This document shows positions 38,290 through 49,900 of a stretch of DNA of 64,000 nt, piece by piece; the stretch's first letter is position 1, and the number at the start of each line of letters is the position of its first letter. The stretch is from Loxodes magnus (lineage: Eukaryota > Ciliophora > Karyorelictea > Loxodida > Loxodidae): NCBI GenBank assembly GCA_946699065.1, contig CAMPDV010001203.1, positions 62,001-126,000 on the forward strand. The letters run 5' to 3'. The notes under the pieces are model-generated. The model was not told the origin of the DNA. It did no database searches and saw nothing but the letters and a program-made list of their open reading frames with translations. The position numbers were made by a program, and so were the translations under genes.

Positions 38290-39199
38290 ATTTACTAGCT
38301 TAAAAATTATATTATAATGGATGTCGATTATCTTATTTACTCTATTTAGATATTACTTAGTTAGATCATTATACAGCCTAGATATCTGGCTTATTGTATA
38401 CCTACAATATATAATAATATCTAGCTTCATTAGACTTAATCTTTCACTTTAATCATATAATGAATCTAAAGAATATTGCATATGATAAGAATTATCAAGT
38501 CGTTGCGTTGATAAACTATAAAAGTCTCCCCTCACTTCCAACTTTCAATCTACTAATGTATCTTCATTCTTCAATCAAGATTTTAACCTAAAATATTGTT
38601 TGCTTCGCAGATGTTAAATCCTTTGAGAAATGCTTTTTTATCTTTTTTCTCTTAGCATCAGACTGAAATAAATATTTACTTACCATCTCGTTGTATTTTC
38701 TCAGCGATCTTTAAAATGTAGATATGAAGAATAATAGAAATAAAAAAAGGGATAAAATAGTGTTCTCGTATAACTATTGAGCTTATCTTTATTAGCTAAC
38801 CTTAATAGAGATTAGAATAATCTAGAGACAAAAATGTCTATTTTTTATACTTTCTAACTAACTAGAAAAACATTAAGATTATCACTTATACTGTTTATAT
38901 GAACTCTATATCTGCTCATATTTATAGAAGCTTCAACAATAGTTAAGTGATAGATAGATATTAAAATTTTGATTTTTAGCTTAATTATTTTAACATTCTC
39001 TGCTATATTTAAGACTGCTGTTAGTATCTCTAACTACCTTTTAGTTTCATTATAGGAGTTTAAGTTCAAATGTTTCTATATTCGTCAATCCTTCTAAAAG
39101 ACTTTACCCTTATAACTATAAAAAAAACTTAGAGATTAAGGGAAAATAAGAGCTTTATACTCAAATAGAATTCATTAGACTGATTAGGTTTAAAGACAT
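38290..39199 (-). CDS. Unknown helical protein
   Basis: ATG at 39199 (MSLNLISLMNSIW), then ETKRQLEILTAVLNIAENV, IFVSRLFQSLLRLANKDK and, in another frame, EDTLVDWKLEVRGDFYSL. A canonical-looking 21-nt GTAAGT...TTTCAG segment lies near 38.68 kb on this strand. It looks like a soluble helical protein; no family is assigned. Confidence 0.4.
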
Positions 39200-39289
39200 T
39201 TTTTGCTATTAGTAGATAAGTTATCCTATGAAAAAGACTTGAAGGAAAATCTTTAAACTGTATGCAAAGTTAGTTCTATTAACAGCAAA

Positions 39290-40330
39290 ATGCAAATGCT
39301 ACAAGTATAGAATACTCAAAAGGTTATAAAAGAGCTAAGTAAATATGATACGAGAGAAATGCATTAATGTACAAATTGAAGCAACTTATTCAATATAAGA
39401 TGAAACTAAGTAAAATTATGAATTAATGCAGCTTGAATAATAGTTAAGCAAAAGGATTAAAAGAATGAAAGGTGATTTCTATTTTCTGATTTTATACTTG
39501 ATATTTTCAAGAAAAAGAGCTAGGATTAAGCTAAATCTAATTTCAGATAAAGCATAACTAGTAACATATAAACTTTTATGTCATAAGTGTCTAAAGGTAC
39601 TATATACCTAATAGATATAATCAAATATAATCTTTAATAAATAAGGCTTATTTAAATCTCATCCTTAGTCACTTAAATCAAGATGTTTATAATAAGCAAA
39701 TAAATTATATTTATAGTACCAAAAAGTTATTTACATTTAAATACATAAATTAAGATCAGAAAGAGGAAGTTTTACACAATTATACCTATCTAGAATAATT
39801 GTGCTGATTCTATAAAATAAATAATTAGTTAAACGAAAATTAAAAAAGAAAGCAGCAAGCTAGAAATAAACTTAGATATGCATTTCCTTTTTTTTGTCAA
39901 ACAAAAAAAGTAGAAAATTGAAACTAATAATCTTTATAGTCTGCTTTATGATTTAACTAATAGCTTTCTTCATAAAAATCAGATTAGATTAACTATAAAA
40001 TTATTTTTATATTTCATCCCTTTTTTTAAAGAAAATGAAAACAACTTTTTAACATAAAAAAATAAAATGAACGAGAAGAAAATAATTTATAGAATCCCAT
40101 TATTTTTAAGTATCTTTTTAGAAAATTTTAAGATGATAGAGATTAAGGAAATATAATTGAAGTTATCTCCTAGAATAATTTATCTTTAACTAATGAACCT
40201 TTTTAAGTTAAAGTAGAGCTTCAAGTTTAGATGTATGATCTATTATAGGAATAAAAAGTTTACTCGGATCTTAGCTTTTAATCTATTTATATTTTTGCTT
40301 GATATTAAATCTAAGCTCATTAAAACTGAT
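39290..40330 (+). CDS. Unknown protein ending just before tRNA-Asn
   Basis: Plus strand, MQMLQVQNTQKVIKELSKYD, then in a shifted frame KEEVLHNYTYLEQLCWFY, QQARNKLRYAFPFFCQ and EPFQVKVELQVQMYDLLQ. Gln-rich, partly coiled coil. No domain. Confidence 0.3.
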
Positions 40331-40368
40331 AAAATATTTATAAAGGACTCAAAATTAGCTTATTAAGA

Positions 40369-40442
40369 GCCTCCGTAGCTCAATAGGTTAGAGCGTTTGG
40401 CTGTTAACCAAAAGGTCGGTGGTTCAAGTCCACCCGGTGGCG
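40369..40442 (+). tRNA. tRNA-Asn (GUU), copy 1
   Basis: 74 nt. Anticodon stem TTTGG/CCAAA with loop CTGTTAA gives GUU. D arm GCTC/GAGC and T arm GGTGG/CCACC are intact; the acceptor stem GCCTCCG/CGGTGGC has one T-T mismatch. Identical to the copy at 46526-46599. Confidence 0.94.
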
Positions 40443-40790
40443 TTTTTAGTGATTTTGAAATTACCTCTTATTACTAAAAATACAAGCTATCTAAATAACC
40501 ATAGCAATATAACTTAAAATATTAAATCACATAATAAAAAGAACTCATAAGCTTATAATTACTATAAAAGTAAATATAGCACAATGAATTGTACCATATT
40601 TACTCTTAAAGTATTGCCATTAACTTCTTAATTTATACCTTAACATTCTTTATCTATTAAACTTAACTAGGTATATATAGATAAGTAAAGATCTCGCTTA
40701 TTTTAATTTGATGGCTAATAAATTTTTATATATGGTTACTTTATATAAACAGAGTATAAGTTTAGCAAATCACTGCTTAAATTTCTAACC
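40443..40790. other. AT-rich spacer
   Basis: Between tRNA-Asn and the 3' end of the REJ-family fragment. Weakly similar to the spacer at 46.60-46.93 kb. Confidence 0.35.
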
Positions 40791-42010
40791 TACTTCTATA
40801 AAATCTTCCTTCCAGTATTTAGGATATGCTACCTGAATGTAATTATTCCTCAAGAGGATATAGGATGTAAACCGAGTTTTAAAGCTGCTTAGTTTAGTTA
40901 GTATTGGATGGAAGTAAATCTGGAAGCATAGTCAATTGATTTTCCTAGACTAGCCCAGACTTACTATTGCTTAATGAAGTTTATGACTATTACTGATTAA
41001 TACTAGTTTAAGGATTAATCCAGCAATTAATTTGGATAAATGGGGTTCCTTAGTTTACGTTATACTGACATTCACTATATAATTAGAAGATACTTTCTAA
41101 GCTGAATCTATGGAGTGTTAATTAACTCTAAATTGTTGCTATAGTTTAGCATGCTTAAAGGATGAATTGGAGAATAATAGTTTAAAACCTGGTAGAACTA
41201 CATCTTATAAATGATTTTATGGTTAGAAATATAAAAATAGGATCTAAAATTAGAAGGTAGAGGAAGCAACTGATCAGAAGGCTAAAATCATGAAGAAGAC
41301 TTATTGGCGTTAAAACTAGCACTGATTCAAGTTGTAATTGCTATGCATATTACTAGTTGGCTTCTAACGAAGCAACATTAAATATCTTAAAGTTTCAGAA
41401 TTAGACAGATACTTAATCTCTTTCATATTATTACTATAAAGTTATTCATAGAGAAGTTGTAAAGTTTTATGAATCACGTTTGTTTTTCTCGGTACTATAA
41501 TAACCACAAACAGGGTTAGTAAAGAAACAAAATTGAGCTATTATTCAGTCTTTTAATAGGAGAGAAGTATCTCTAACTGTTTTTTAAATACCGAGAATTT
41601 TCATGGACCAGATAGAGCCCAATTATCTAATACCGACTACCTGACAGATTAGCTAGCTTAAGATTACTAATTACTTTAGTAGCTATTCTGACTATTTTAA
41701 GCTTTTTCATTTTAAATATTCAAATTAAAATTTTAAAAAAAAGATAAAAATGGAGGAGATACCTTTAAGGGATAAAATGGATTTGATTTACCATATGTTT
41801 CTTCTTTAGAATTATCATCAGAACTTTAATGATTCACGTTTAAATCTTAAATCTCCTCTCAGCTTATCGGTGGTTTAGTATTTTCCTCAAAAGACTGCTC
41901 TTCTTAAAGTTCTGGCTATTAATTCTCTTCTTAGCTTTAATAACCTTTGTAATTTATTCTCAAAATCTCCAACTTTTGATATTTTAACATTAATATTTAA
42001 TATTAAAAAC
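40790..42010 (-). pseudogene. 5'-truncated REJ-GPS-TM gene (C-terminal part only)
   Basis: The minus strand matches the end of the gene at 46.9-50.6 kb: LRINYKGYQSQEENQQP (paralogue LRINYKSDQSKEETQES), YGKSNPFYPL (YGKSIPFYTL), SICLILKLQDIQCCFVRSQL (NICLLLKFQGIQRCFICSQL) and KMQFYQVLNYYSPI (KMQFYQVLNNYSPI). It starts right after where the GPS would be and is cut there by a LINE-related fragment. The matching parts lie in more than one frame, so it is probably a pseudogene. Confidence 0.7.
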
Positions 42011-42047
42011 AGTGCTTACAATATTAATGCTGGTACTTACTAAAAAT

Positions 42048-42366
42048 GATAAATAACAAATAAATGAAATTACAGAGCGCTTAGCACCTCAATAATGCGC
42101 AGCTCTTTAATAAAGATTTTTAAAGTTAAAAAAATTCCTTGCTAAAGTCTTTCACAGTGCTATCATTCCCTTGTTAGTTAAGTCTTCTATAGGGCCGCTA
42201 TCGGAATGCTACCCTAACATACCTTATTATCTGGTATCTTTCATCAATAATGCTACTTGATGCCCTTCGATCTTGTTCTCTTGGTTGGTTCTTCACCTAT
42301 AAAATACTTCCTGGTACCATAGTTTAAGTCAGTTTCAGTTGGAGAATGGCTCCGTCCTATTTATTT
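42048..42366 (-). mobile_element. LINE-related 3' segment with stem-loop, copy 3
   Basis: Reverse orientation. A degenerate AAATAA-rich tail (42048-42072) is followed by the AGAGC...GCTCT stem-loop (42074-42106) and about 250 bp similar to 7.14-7.38 kb. It ends at the same CCTATTTA edge as the 19.6-kb copy. Confidence 0.65.
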
Positions 42367-42611
42367 ATTTAATATAATATTTTGTTTAATTGAAATAGTA
42401 TTAAATAACTTTCATCTTCTCTAAAATAAAATATCTACCTTCAGATAATCTTAACTAAATCTCTTAAAAATTTATAAATTAAGTAAGTAGATATTTATAG
42501 TTTTTAGTATAGCTTAATTAGATATGAATCTTTAAGCCATTCATCTTTATTTTATTTTAATTAAAATTTAAAAATTTAAAAAACAAACTAATCCTTAATC
42601 ATTAATATAGT

Positions 42612-43029
42612 TCACTCTTCTACTTATAAGTAGAAGTTGCTTTGTTTATATAATCAGCTTTTCTTCTAACTTCTCTCTGTCTTGTATTTATACTTAAATC
42701 TTATTTCATTCTTCAGATTTTTTTCAAATTCATAAGAGGTAAAATCCAGTCGGTCTTTCTTTTCAATTCCTAGAAGTTAGTATTTCGTCGATGTTACTTT
42801 TTAATTTTTGATCTAGGTCTTTTCTGTCAAAAGTGTTAAATAATGTTGCAAATCTATCATCTTTTTCTTGGTCTATGAAATGTTCTTTCTTGTCTTTCAA
42901 TTGCCACAGGTTTCTTTTGAAAGCCTCCTACAAATTTTATTCAATTTGATGGAGTTTTGAATCTAATTAAACTCAATTTTTCTCTCCTTACTCTCTCATT
43001 ATTCAAATATCATTCTCTTATCCTGTCAT
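42612..43029 (-). CDS. Small coiled-coil-like protein, about 139 aa
   Basis: ATG at 43029 (MTGQENDIWIMREQGEKNW), then LDSKLHQIEQNLQEAFKRNL, FATLFNTFDRKDLDQKL and, after one frame step, YEFEKNLKNEIRFKYKYK; TGA at 42612-42614. Charged and helical, no named family. The step fits one extra base near 42.80 kb. Confidence 0.45.
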
Positions 43030-43250
43030 TCGTTCATAGACTCAATAACAAGCTATGATGTTAAAAATTAGTTATAATAGCTTTACTCTTTATTTTTCAT
43101 CGCCTTTAATTAGTATTAAATTTGATTTACTTAAAGGAAAAATATGGAAGACATGCGCAAAGGTTTTTTCTCAGCTTCTAAGAAATAGCAAGCGAGATAC
43201 TAGAACCTCTAGGATTAAGGATAAGCCGGAATAGAGTTATGGATTAAATT

Positions 43251-43930
43251 ATGATTCCAGAATCTGAAGAAAAGCCTAAGAAATAGGTAAAGAAAATCTA
43301 CAATAAAAGTATCGGAATTCATCACTGACTAGTAGATAAGTTAAAAAAAGCTAGTTAGAGTGGTACTGAAACTCCTGGAAGAGGTTAAAAGATGAAAGAT
43401 GACAACGAAAAACTAATTGAAATCTAAACAAGAAAAGAAAATGAATTAAGACTCAAATCTCAGTAGAGAGATTTAAACTTTTTTGGAGTCTATCGAAGGA
43501 CTAAAAACAAATCCTAGAAGTAACACAGGGAAAAAGAGTTATCAATCAAAATAGATGAAATTGCAAAAATTAACTAAAATAGCAATTTTTAATTAATGGT
43601 AAAAACTAAAAAATGATATGATAATAATAGAGGAGAAAGAGACTGATTGCCAAAACGCAAAAAAGTAGCAAGAGATGCTTTATTGCAATTCAAGAACATA
43701 TTAATGAAAAAGATACAAGTAATTCCTTAACTTCAAATAAGAATACTGTAAACAACAAAGACAAAAACAAATAAAAAAGAAAAGAAAAGTATGCAGTTAC
43801 TGAAACTAATGAGAAAGAAAAATTGTACTGCGATACGCTAGGATATATCGACAAGCAAAAGAAGACAAGTACTGACAGAGGGACAGTAATTTTCAATTAA
43901 ATATGTGTAAGATAAGAAGAGATAGGGAGA
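43251..43930 (+). CDS. Unknown basic protein
   Basis: ATG at 43251 (MIPESEEKPKKQVKKIYNKS), KENELRLKSQQRDLNFFG, WLPKRKKVARDALLQFKN, then in a shifted frame NEKEKLYCDTLGYIDKQK. Lys-rich with a Thr/Pro/Gly patch (SGTETPGRG). Could be a nuclear protein; no domain. Confidence 0.4.
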
Positions 43931-44025
43931 AACAATTAAATTTTTACTATTAATCTCTTCAAAAGATCATAAGCAATTTATCATAACTCTTTTAACTTTA
44001 AACTGTACTGTCTTCATTAATCTTC

Positions 44026-44733
44026 TCATCTTTATTTATTAAATATTTTAAGTTCAATATAAAGAATCTACCTTCTAATTACTACCTTGTTTTATTTATA
44101 GTCTTTATGATATTTATAATGCCTATTATTGTCCTCGTTAGCTCTAAATCTACAAGGTTTTTTCTACAAAAGAATTAAACGGTATTTTCTCACTTTCCTA
44201 TTAAATTATGTAATGATAATCTATAAAGTAAATCTTGCTAATTTATTTTTGGTTCTATCGAGTCTTTATATAGTAACTAATTAGAAATATTGATATAAGT
44301 AATCTTGTCTTAGATATTTTCCCTTAAACATCATTAAGTTGAAAAGTATTTTCTCCTTTAGTCCCTAAAGCCTTTAGCATTCCTATACTCTAATATGAGA
44401 ATTCATAGCTAATTATAATAGTTTTTATTATCCACTTTATTTGGATTAAAAAAGCACATTTCAGCTAAAAAGAACTTCTGATTTTTTAAATAGCAAGGAA
44501 TTTTGAGATAATATAAAGCATCTTCATTAATTAAGGATTGGATTTAGTATATTAAAATATCATAGATTTAAGCTATAAATAAGGACCAATGCTTGAATAT
44601 AATTCATCTTCTATAATACTATCTCATTTCAGTCATATTCTTACTATATTCAAGCAGTCTCTCTTTCAATTTTTAATAATATATTTTTAATTAGAATATA
44701 AGAACTTTGAAGCCTTAACTTATTAATATCCAT
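44026..44733 (-). CDS. Unknown basic protein, 235 aa, single exon
   Basis: ATG at 44733 (MDINKLRLQSSYILIKNILL) to TGA at 44026 with no frame step. Text such as LKIERETAWIQQEYDWNEIV, MNSHIRVQECQRLQGLKEKI and QRLDRTKNKLARFTLQIII is coherent along the whole length. Start and end codons were checked to be in phase. Several internal TGA codons would read Trp. No family is recognised. Confidence 0.5.
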
Positions 44734-44892
44734 AAAGCTTAAAATATTGAAAATATGCATATTTTTGCCAAGTGTTGAGTAATAATTCTAGAATGTTAAG
44801 ATATAAACTTAAGCTTTAGAAAAGTAAAGAATGTGTATTTGATACCTGCTAGATTTAAGAAAACTAAGGTGTAAATTTAAAGAGGATAATTA

Positions 44893-45790
44893 ATGGCAAG
44901 CTCGCTTTATTTGTCTTTAAGGGTTTATTTATTGTTGCTTGATTTTCCTTGGTTTCCTTCTCGAGTTTCTTTTAAATTTTGTATTCACTCTTACTCTCTA
45001 AAAGGAAAATCAATCTCTCTAAACATATAAGTCGATGAAATGTTACCACTTTTTATGCTTTATTTCTAAGTTAAATCTCAGAATTGGAATTATAAATAGT
45101 ATACTCACAAAAGACTCTTTTGGTTGCTTTAAAAAAGACTGGAAGCCAATTAAGCTTTGAAATATTAACTAATCATATACTAATAAAAAATCTTAAGCAT
45201 CAAATTTCAATCTTAACTCGCTTTTTAAAAGAGAAATAATTACAAGAAGCTTATCTTAAGAACATTATAAGCTAATAGTTACTTTTTTTGCTATATAGCA
45301 ATACAAAATTAATAAAAGCTGTTTAGCATTTTTCATTCTAACTTTTAGATGAAGCAAAAATAGAAAAAAATGAGTTTTATAAACTTATAAAATTATTATC
45401 TATTTATAGTTATAAAAGAGCCAAATGAGCCCTTAATTAAATTTATGAGTATACTACTTACAGAGAAATTAAGTATGACTGTAGTTGTAATCTTTTTAAA
45501 ATACAAATGAGGAAAAAATAGAGAACAAAAACTAACTTTTACCTCCGATTTTTAGGCTTAGAGATCACAAGTAAAATAACAATTGAAAGGACTGAAAGTA
45601 CTCTCAGTTTAGGTAACTAGAAACATAGAAATAGTTTTTTGCTTAATGCTATACCACTTTTATAAACTGGAAAGTTAGTTATAATTATCCCTTTTATAAT
45701 CAAAGTTTTAGTATAAAAGGTATATTAAGATCCATCCAACTAGAACTTATTTAAGTTACCAAATAAATTTAATTAATAAGTCTAAAGTTA
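44893..45790 (+). CDS. Unknown protein, possibly membrane-anchored N-terminus
   Basis: From an ATG at about 44893 (MASSLYLSLRVYLLLLDF) the frame steps near 45.1 kb to GSQLSFEILTNHILIKNL, HQISILTRFLKEKQLQEA, FYKLIKLLSIYSYKRAKW and IKYDCSCNLFKIQMRKKQ. Protein-like, no domain. Confidence 0.35.
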
Positions 45791-45799
45791 AATTTTTGA

Positions 45800-46525
45800 T
45801 ATTTGATTACATTAAGCAAGATCCAAATAAAAAGCTTCAGCTAGTTATATAATTTAAATTAAATGGATATATAGTTAAACATAATGACTCTTAAGTTAGA
45901 GAATATAACCTAAAATTAGAATCAACTTTAGATCTCTTTTATATTATCTATTTGAAAAAAGTTAGAAAATAATTGAAACTAATAGAATTGTTAGCCTATA
46001 TAAGTTTATTATTTTTAATTAGCTTAATTGAAAAGTAGAGTTCGCTACTTCTTATTAAAAGTCCTAGATTAAGAAATATTAAGGTTCTCAATAAAATTTA
46101 TTTCTCTTATAACATTTTTGAATTATCGCTATATCTCTTATTTATGAATCTAGTGAATGTAATATTAAAGCATATAATATAAACTTATTATATTGTGATG
46201 CTAATATAAAGGAGAATATAATTTATAGATTCTCTTTATTTTGAAATATTTCAGAAATGCTTAAAAATGATAAAGGAAAATTAGCTTAAATTATCCCTTT
46301 AATTTAGTTTATTTTAGTATTAGTCTAATCATCAAATTTAAGAAAGCAATTAAGATTCTTGAGCTAAGTTATGTGGTAACTAAATAAATTTGTGATCTGT
46401 TTATTTGGAGTGTAATTTTCTCATAGGTAGATATGTTCTAGTTCTCCTTGCTTTAATATGCATCTAAAATTTCTAAGTTAGATCTAATTACAATATTTAA
46501 AGGATGTAAAGATAATTTAATAAAA
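45800..46525. other. No supported gene
   Basis: AT-rich DNA up to the second tRNA-Asn. Nothing recognised. Confidence 0.35.
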
Positions 46526-46599
46526 GCCTCCGTAGCTCAATAGGTTAGAGCGTTTGGCTGTTAACCAAAAGGTCGGTGGTTCAAGTCCACCCGGTGGCG
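46526..46599 (+). tRNA. tRNA-Asn (GUU), copy 2
   Basis: Identical in all 74 nt to the gene at 40369-40442. Flanks are similar but diverged, so the tRNA was duplicated with its neighbourhood and has been conserved. Confidence 0.94.
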
Positions 46600-46933
46600 T
46601 TTTTTGATGATTTGAATATTTAGCCTTTATTTAATTATCTATTTAAATAATCGAAACTATAAAGCATAAAAATGCAAAAAACCAGGAATAAATGAACGCA
46701 CAAGCCTCAAGGCCATTAGATAATAAATTTTAAGGACATTAAGTATTGTAATACTTCATTTTCAAACCATTACCTCTCAACTTTAACTTTATACTCTTAT
46801 TTTCCTCTTGTTTACCTCACTCAAATAATAATTTATATATAGACAATTAAGCCTTTAGCTTACAATTCATTAAATGGCTTAGAAATTTTGTTAATATACT
46901 CAATTAAAATAAAAAGCTAATTAGATAAGCAAA

Positions 46934-49900
46934 TCATATGTTCATTCTCTAGTCTATTTGATTAGACCCTTCTTAGTTTAACTCCTAGCCACTTTCCTAT
47001 ACGTTATGCATATTTATTTAACTATTTCCGTCCAAAATTTAGGAAAAGTTACCTGATGGTAATTTATTCTCAATTGGTTATGGAATATAAACGGAGTTTT
47101 AAAGCTAATCACTTGAATCATTATTTAAATTATTATTATTAAGCTGATCCATCTAAATAATTCCAGGCATACTCTCTATTATCGAGCTTTATGACTATCA
47201 CTGAGAATTTTTATTCTGAGGATTAATGCAGCAATTAATTTGGACAAATGGAATATCCTATTTTATATTATTGTTGATATTCATTAGAGTATTGGAAGAT
47301 ATTTACTAAGCTAAATATACTGGGACGTTAGTTAACTCTAAATTGTTGCTAGGGTTATGAATATTTATAGGTTAGATTGGAGAATAATTATTCAAAACCT
47401 AGTAGAACTACATCTTAGAAATGAGCTTTATAAGTAAGAATGTAAAAATAGGATTTAAAGTTAGAAGGTAGAGAAAGTAGCTGATTAGAAGACTTTAAAT
47501 TCAGGGAGAGTAATCCTCAGTGTCAAATCTGAAGCATATCCAGGTTGTAACTGCGAAGCATATTAATAATTGACTGCAAATGAAGCAACGCTATATTCCT
47601 TAAAATTTTAGAAGAAGGCAGATGTTTAAAGTCTTCCAGATTGTTACTATAAAAGCTATTCATAAAGCAGCTATGAAGTCTTATTATTAAAGATTGCTCT
47701 CCTTAGTGTTTTAAGATGCAGAAGCAAGGTTAGTAAAAAAACAGATTTAAGCTATTACTCAGTCTATCAAAAGGAGAGAAATATGTTTGACTGTTTTTTT
47801 AGATTTAGGATTTTTTCACAGACCAGTTAGAGATGAATAATCACAAAATGTCTATCAGGTAGAATGACTAAGTAGGACTTACTAATTACTTTAGGCATTA
47901 TTCTGACTATTTGAGTTATTACATTTGAAATATCCACATTAGAATATTATAAGAAAGGTATAAATCAATGAGAGGCATAGAAGTGTATAAAATGGAATTG
48001 ATTTACCATAAAAATCTTCACTATACTTACTTTCAGAACTTTAATAATTCACATTTATGTCTTAAACTTCCTCTTTGGTTGAAGATGGCTTTTCACTTTC
48101 CTCAAAGTCCTCTTAATCTTCAAACTCTTCATCATGTTCTGATTCTTAAGTCTCTTCTTTACTTTAATCACTTTTATAATTTATTCTTAAAATCCCTGAT
48201 TTTTAACATTTACAAACGTACACAAAGTCTTCATCTGTTTTCTATAAAAAGCATGTAAACTCATTAGTTCAGATTTATTGATCTGAATCTCACATCTAAC
48301 ATACAAGGTCTTCGATATTGGTTTCTTAGAAATAAAGCGTATAATCAGTTTTACTTATTCTTTCAAGGGAATATTTAACCCAGACCAAGAATTGTTATCA
48401 TATATTTATCAACCTCTGTATACCTCTATACCTAAATGAGTCATTTAAATTGAGCTATTTTCACAGGGATTATTAGTAAAGCTTGCTAGTATAGAGAAGT
48501 GTCCTCTATCAGGTTTAGGATTAACTAAAAAATTAGGAATTAAATCTTCAAAGAAAAAGGGATTTCATCTAACAAGCTCTATTGACAAATTTAAGTTAGA
48601 CTTTAATCATAAGTGCTTCTAGTGGTATCATTTACTAGGTGCCAGATTAGACATTGCAAAAAGTAAAGAAGATTTTTATATTAATTACCAGATTGTTGAC
48701 TTAAGTTATTCTTTTGTTTAGTGTAGCTATCTCAAAGATCCCCTTAATTATTCCTTCTCCTACTTCATTTATTTCCCATCTATCATCTACCTCATCTACC
48801 TCATCTACCTCATCTACCTCATCTACCTCATCTACCTCATCTACCTCATCTACCTCATCTACCTCATCTACCTCATCTACCTCATCTACCTCATCTACCT
48901 CATCTACCTCATCTACCTCATCTACCTCATCTACCTCATCTACCTCATCTACCTCATCTACCTCATCTACCTCATCTACCTCATCTACCTCATCTACCTC
49001 ATCTACCTCATCTACCTCATCTACCTCATCTACCTCATCTACCTCATCTACCTCATCTACCTCATCTACCTCATCTACCTCATCTACCTCATCTACCTCA
49101 TCTACCTCATCTACCTCATCTACCTCATCTACCTCATCTACCTCATCTACCTCATCTACCTCATCTACCTCATCTACCTCATCTACCTCATCTACCTCAT
49201 CTACCTCATCTACCTCATCTACCTCATCTACCTTTAATTTATTTTACTCTATTTATACAATAGATTATCAATAATTGTTATGATAGAATTCAACTAATCA
49301 AATTTAAGCTCTTAGTTCTCATTTCAATCTAGACATCTATCTAAGTAGTTAATATATCTCTATATATCTTAAGATTCTATCAATCTATAAATTTCTTAAA
49401 ACCCCTAAATTGCTATTTTCTGCTAGTCTAGTGTATTTATATTAGAGGATAATTATTCCAAGAGCTCCTTCTAATTCTATTTAAAAATAGTCTAAGAGCT
49501 TTAGTTAAATAAAATAGCTAAGTCATATAAAAAGTTCTTTTTCTCTAAGCTAGAATTAAAGACTCTATAGTCGATATTTTGTATTTCATAGTTAACATCT
49601 CAAAGTGACTTATGTATTGAGATAGTTTATAACATTTTAGTACAACTTTCAAACTAGTCACATATACTTACTCCTACTATCAAGTTTTAGTCAGAGTAAT
49701 TAGCAAACTAAGGCAACTTAAAAATCATTCTTACTGCTCACTTTTTATGCTTAATGGCAATTCTTCACTTGATTTGGTTAGATAAAAATATTGGTACTAC
49801 AGAGGATAGTTTCCTTCTAAATCGGAGCAGTTAAGACATTACATTTAGAACAGGGTTTCTCATGCCTATCCCATTTAAGGACTTACCGAAAATTCCCCAC

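Noticed and set aside
41100-48000. Plus-strand paralogue pair containing CNCEAYQQLTANEAT-like text
   Set aside because: The two copies align in this frame, but it is phase-locked antisense to the minus-strand receptor, which has conservative hydrophobic changes, TM helices and continuity with the GPS.
48784-49233. Val-Asp-Glu reading of the repeat
   Set aside because: The neighbouring frame looks plausible, but the text that matches the 34-kb paralogue on both sides is in the Arg-Gln-Met frame.
48714-49274. Plus-strand Ser/Thr repeat protein, (Ser-Thr-Ser)n
   Set aside because: It is the antisense of the repeat in the REJ-GPS gene. Flanking text on the minus strand is fixed by a paralogue; the plus strand has no support.
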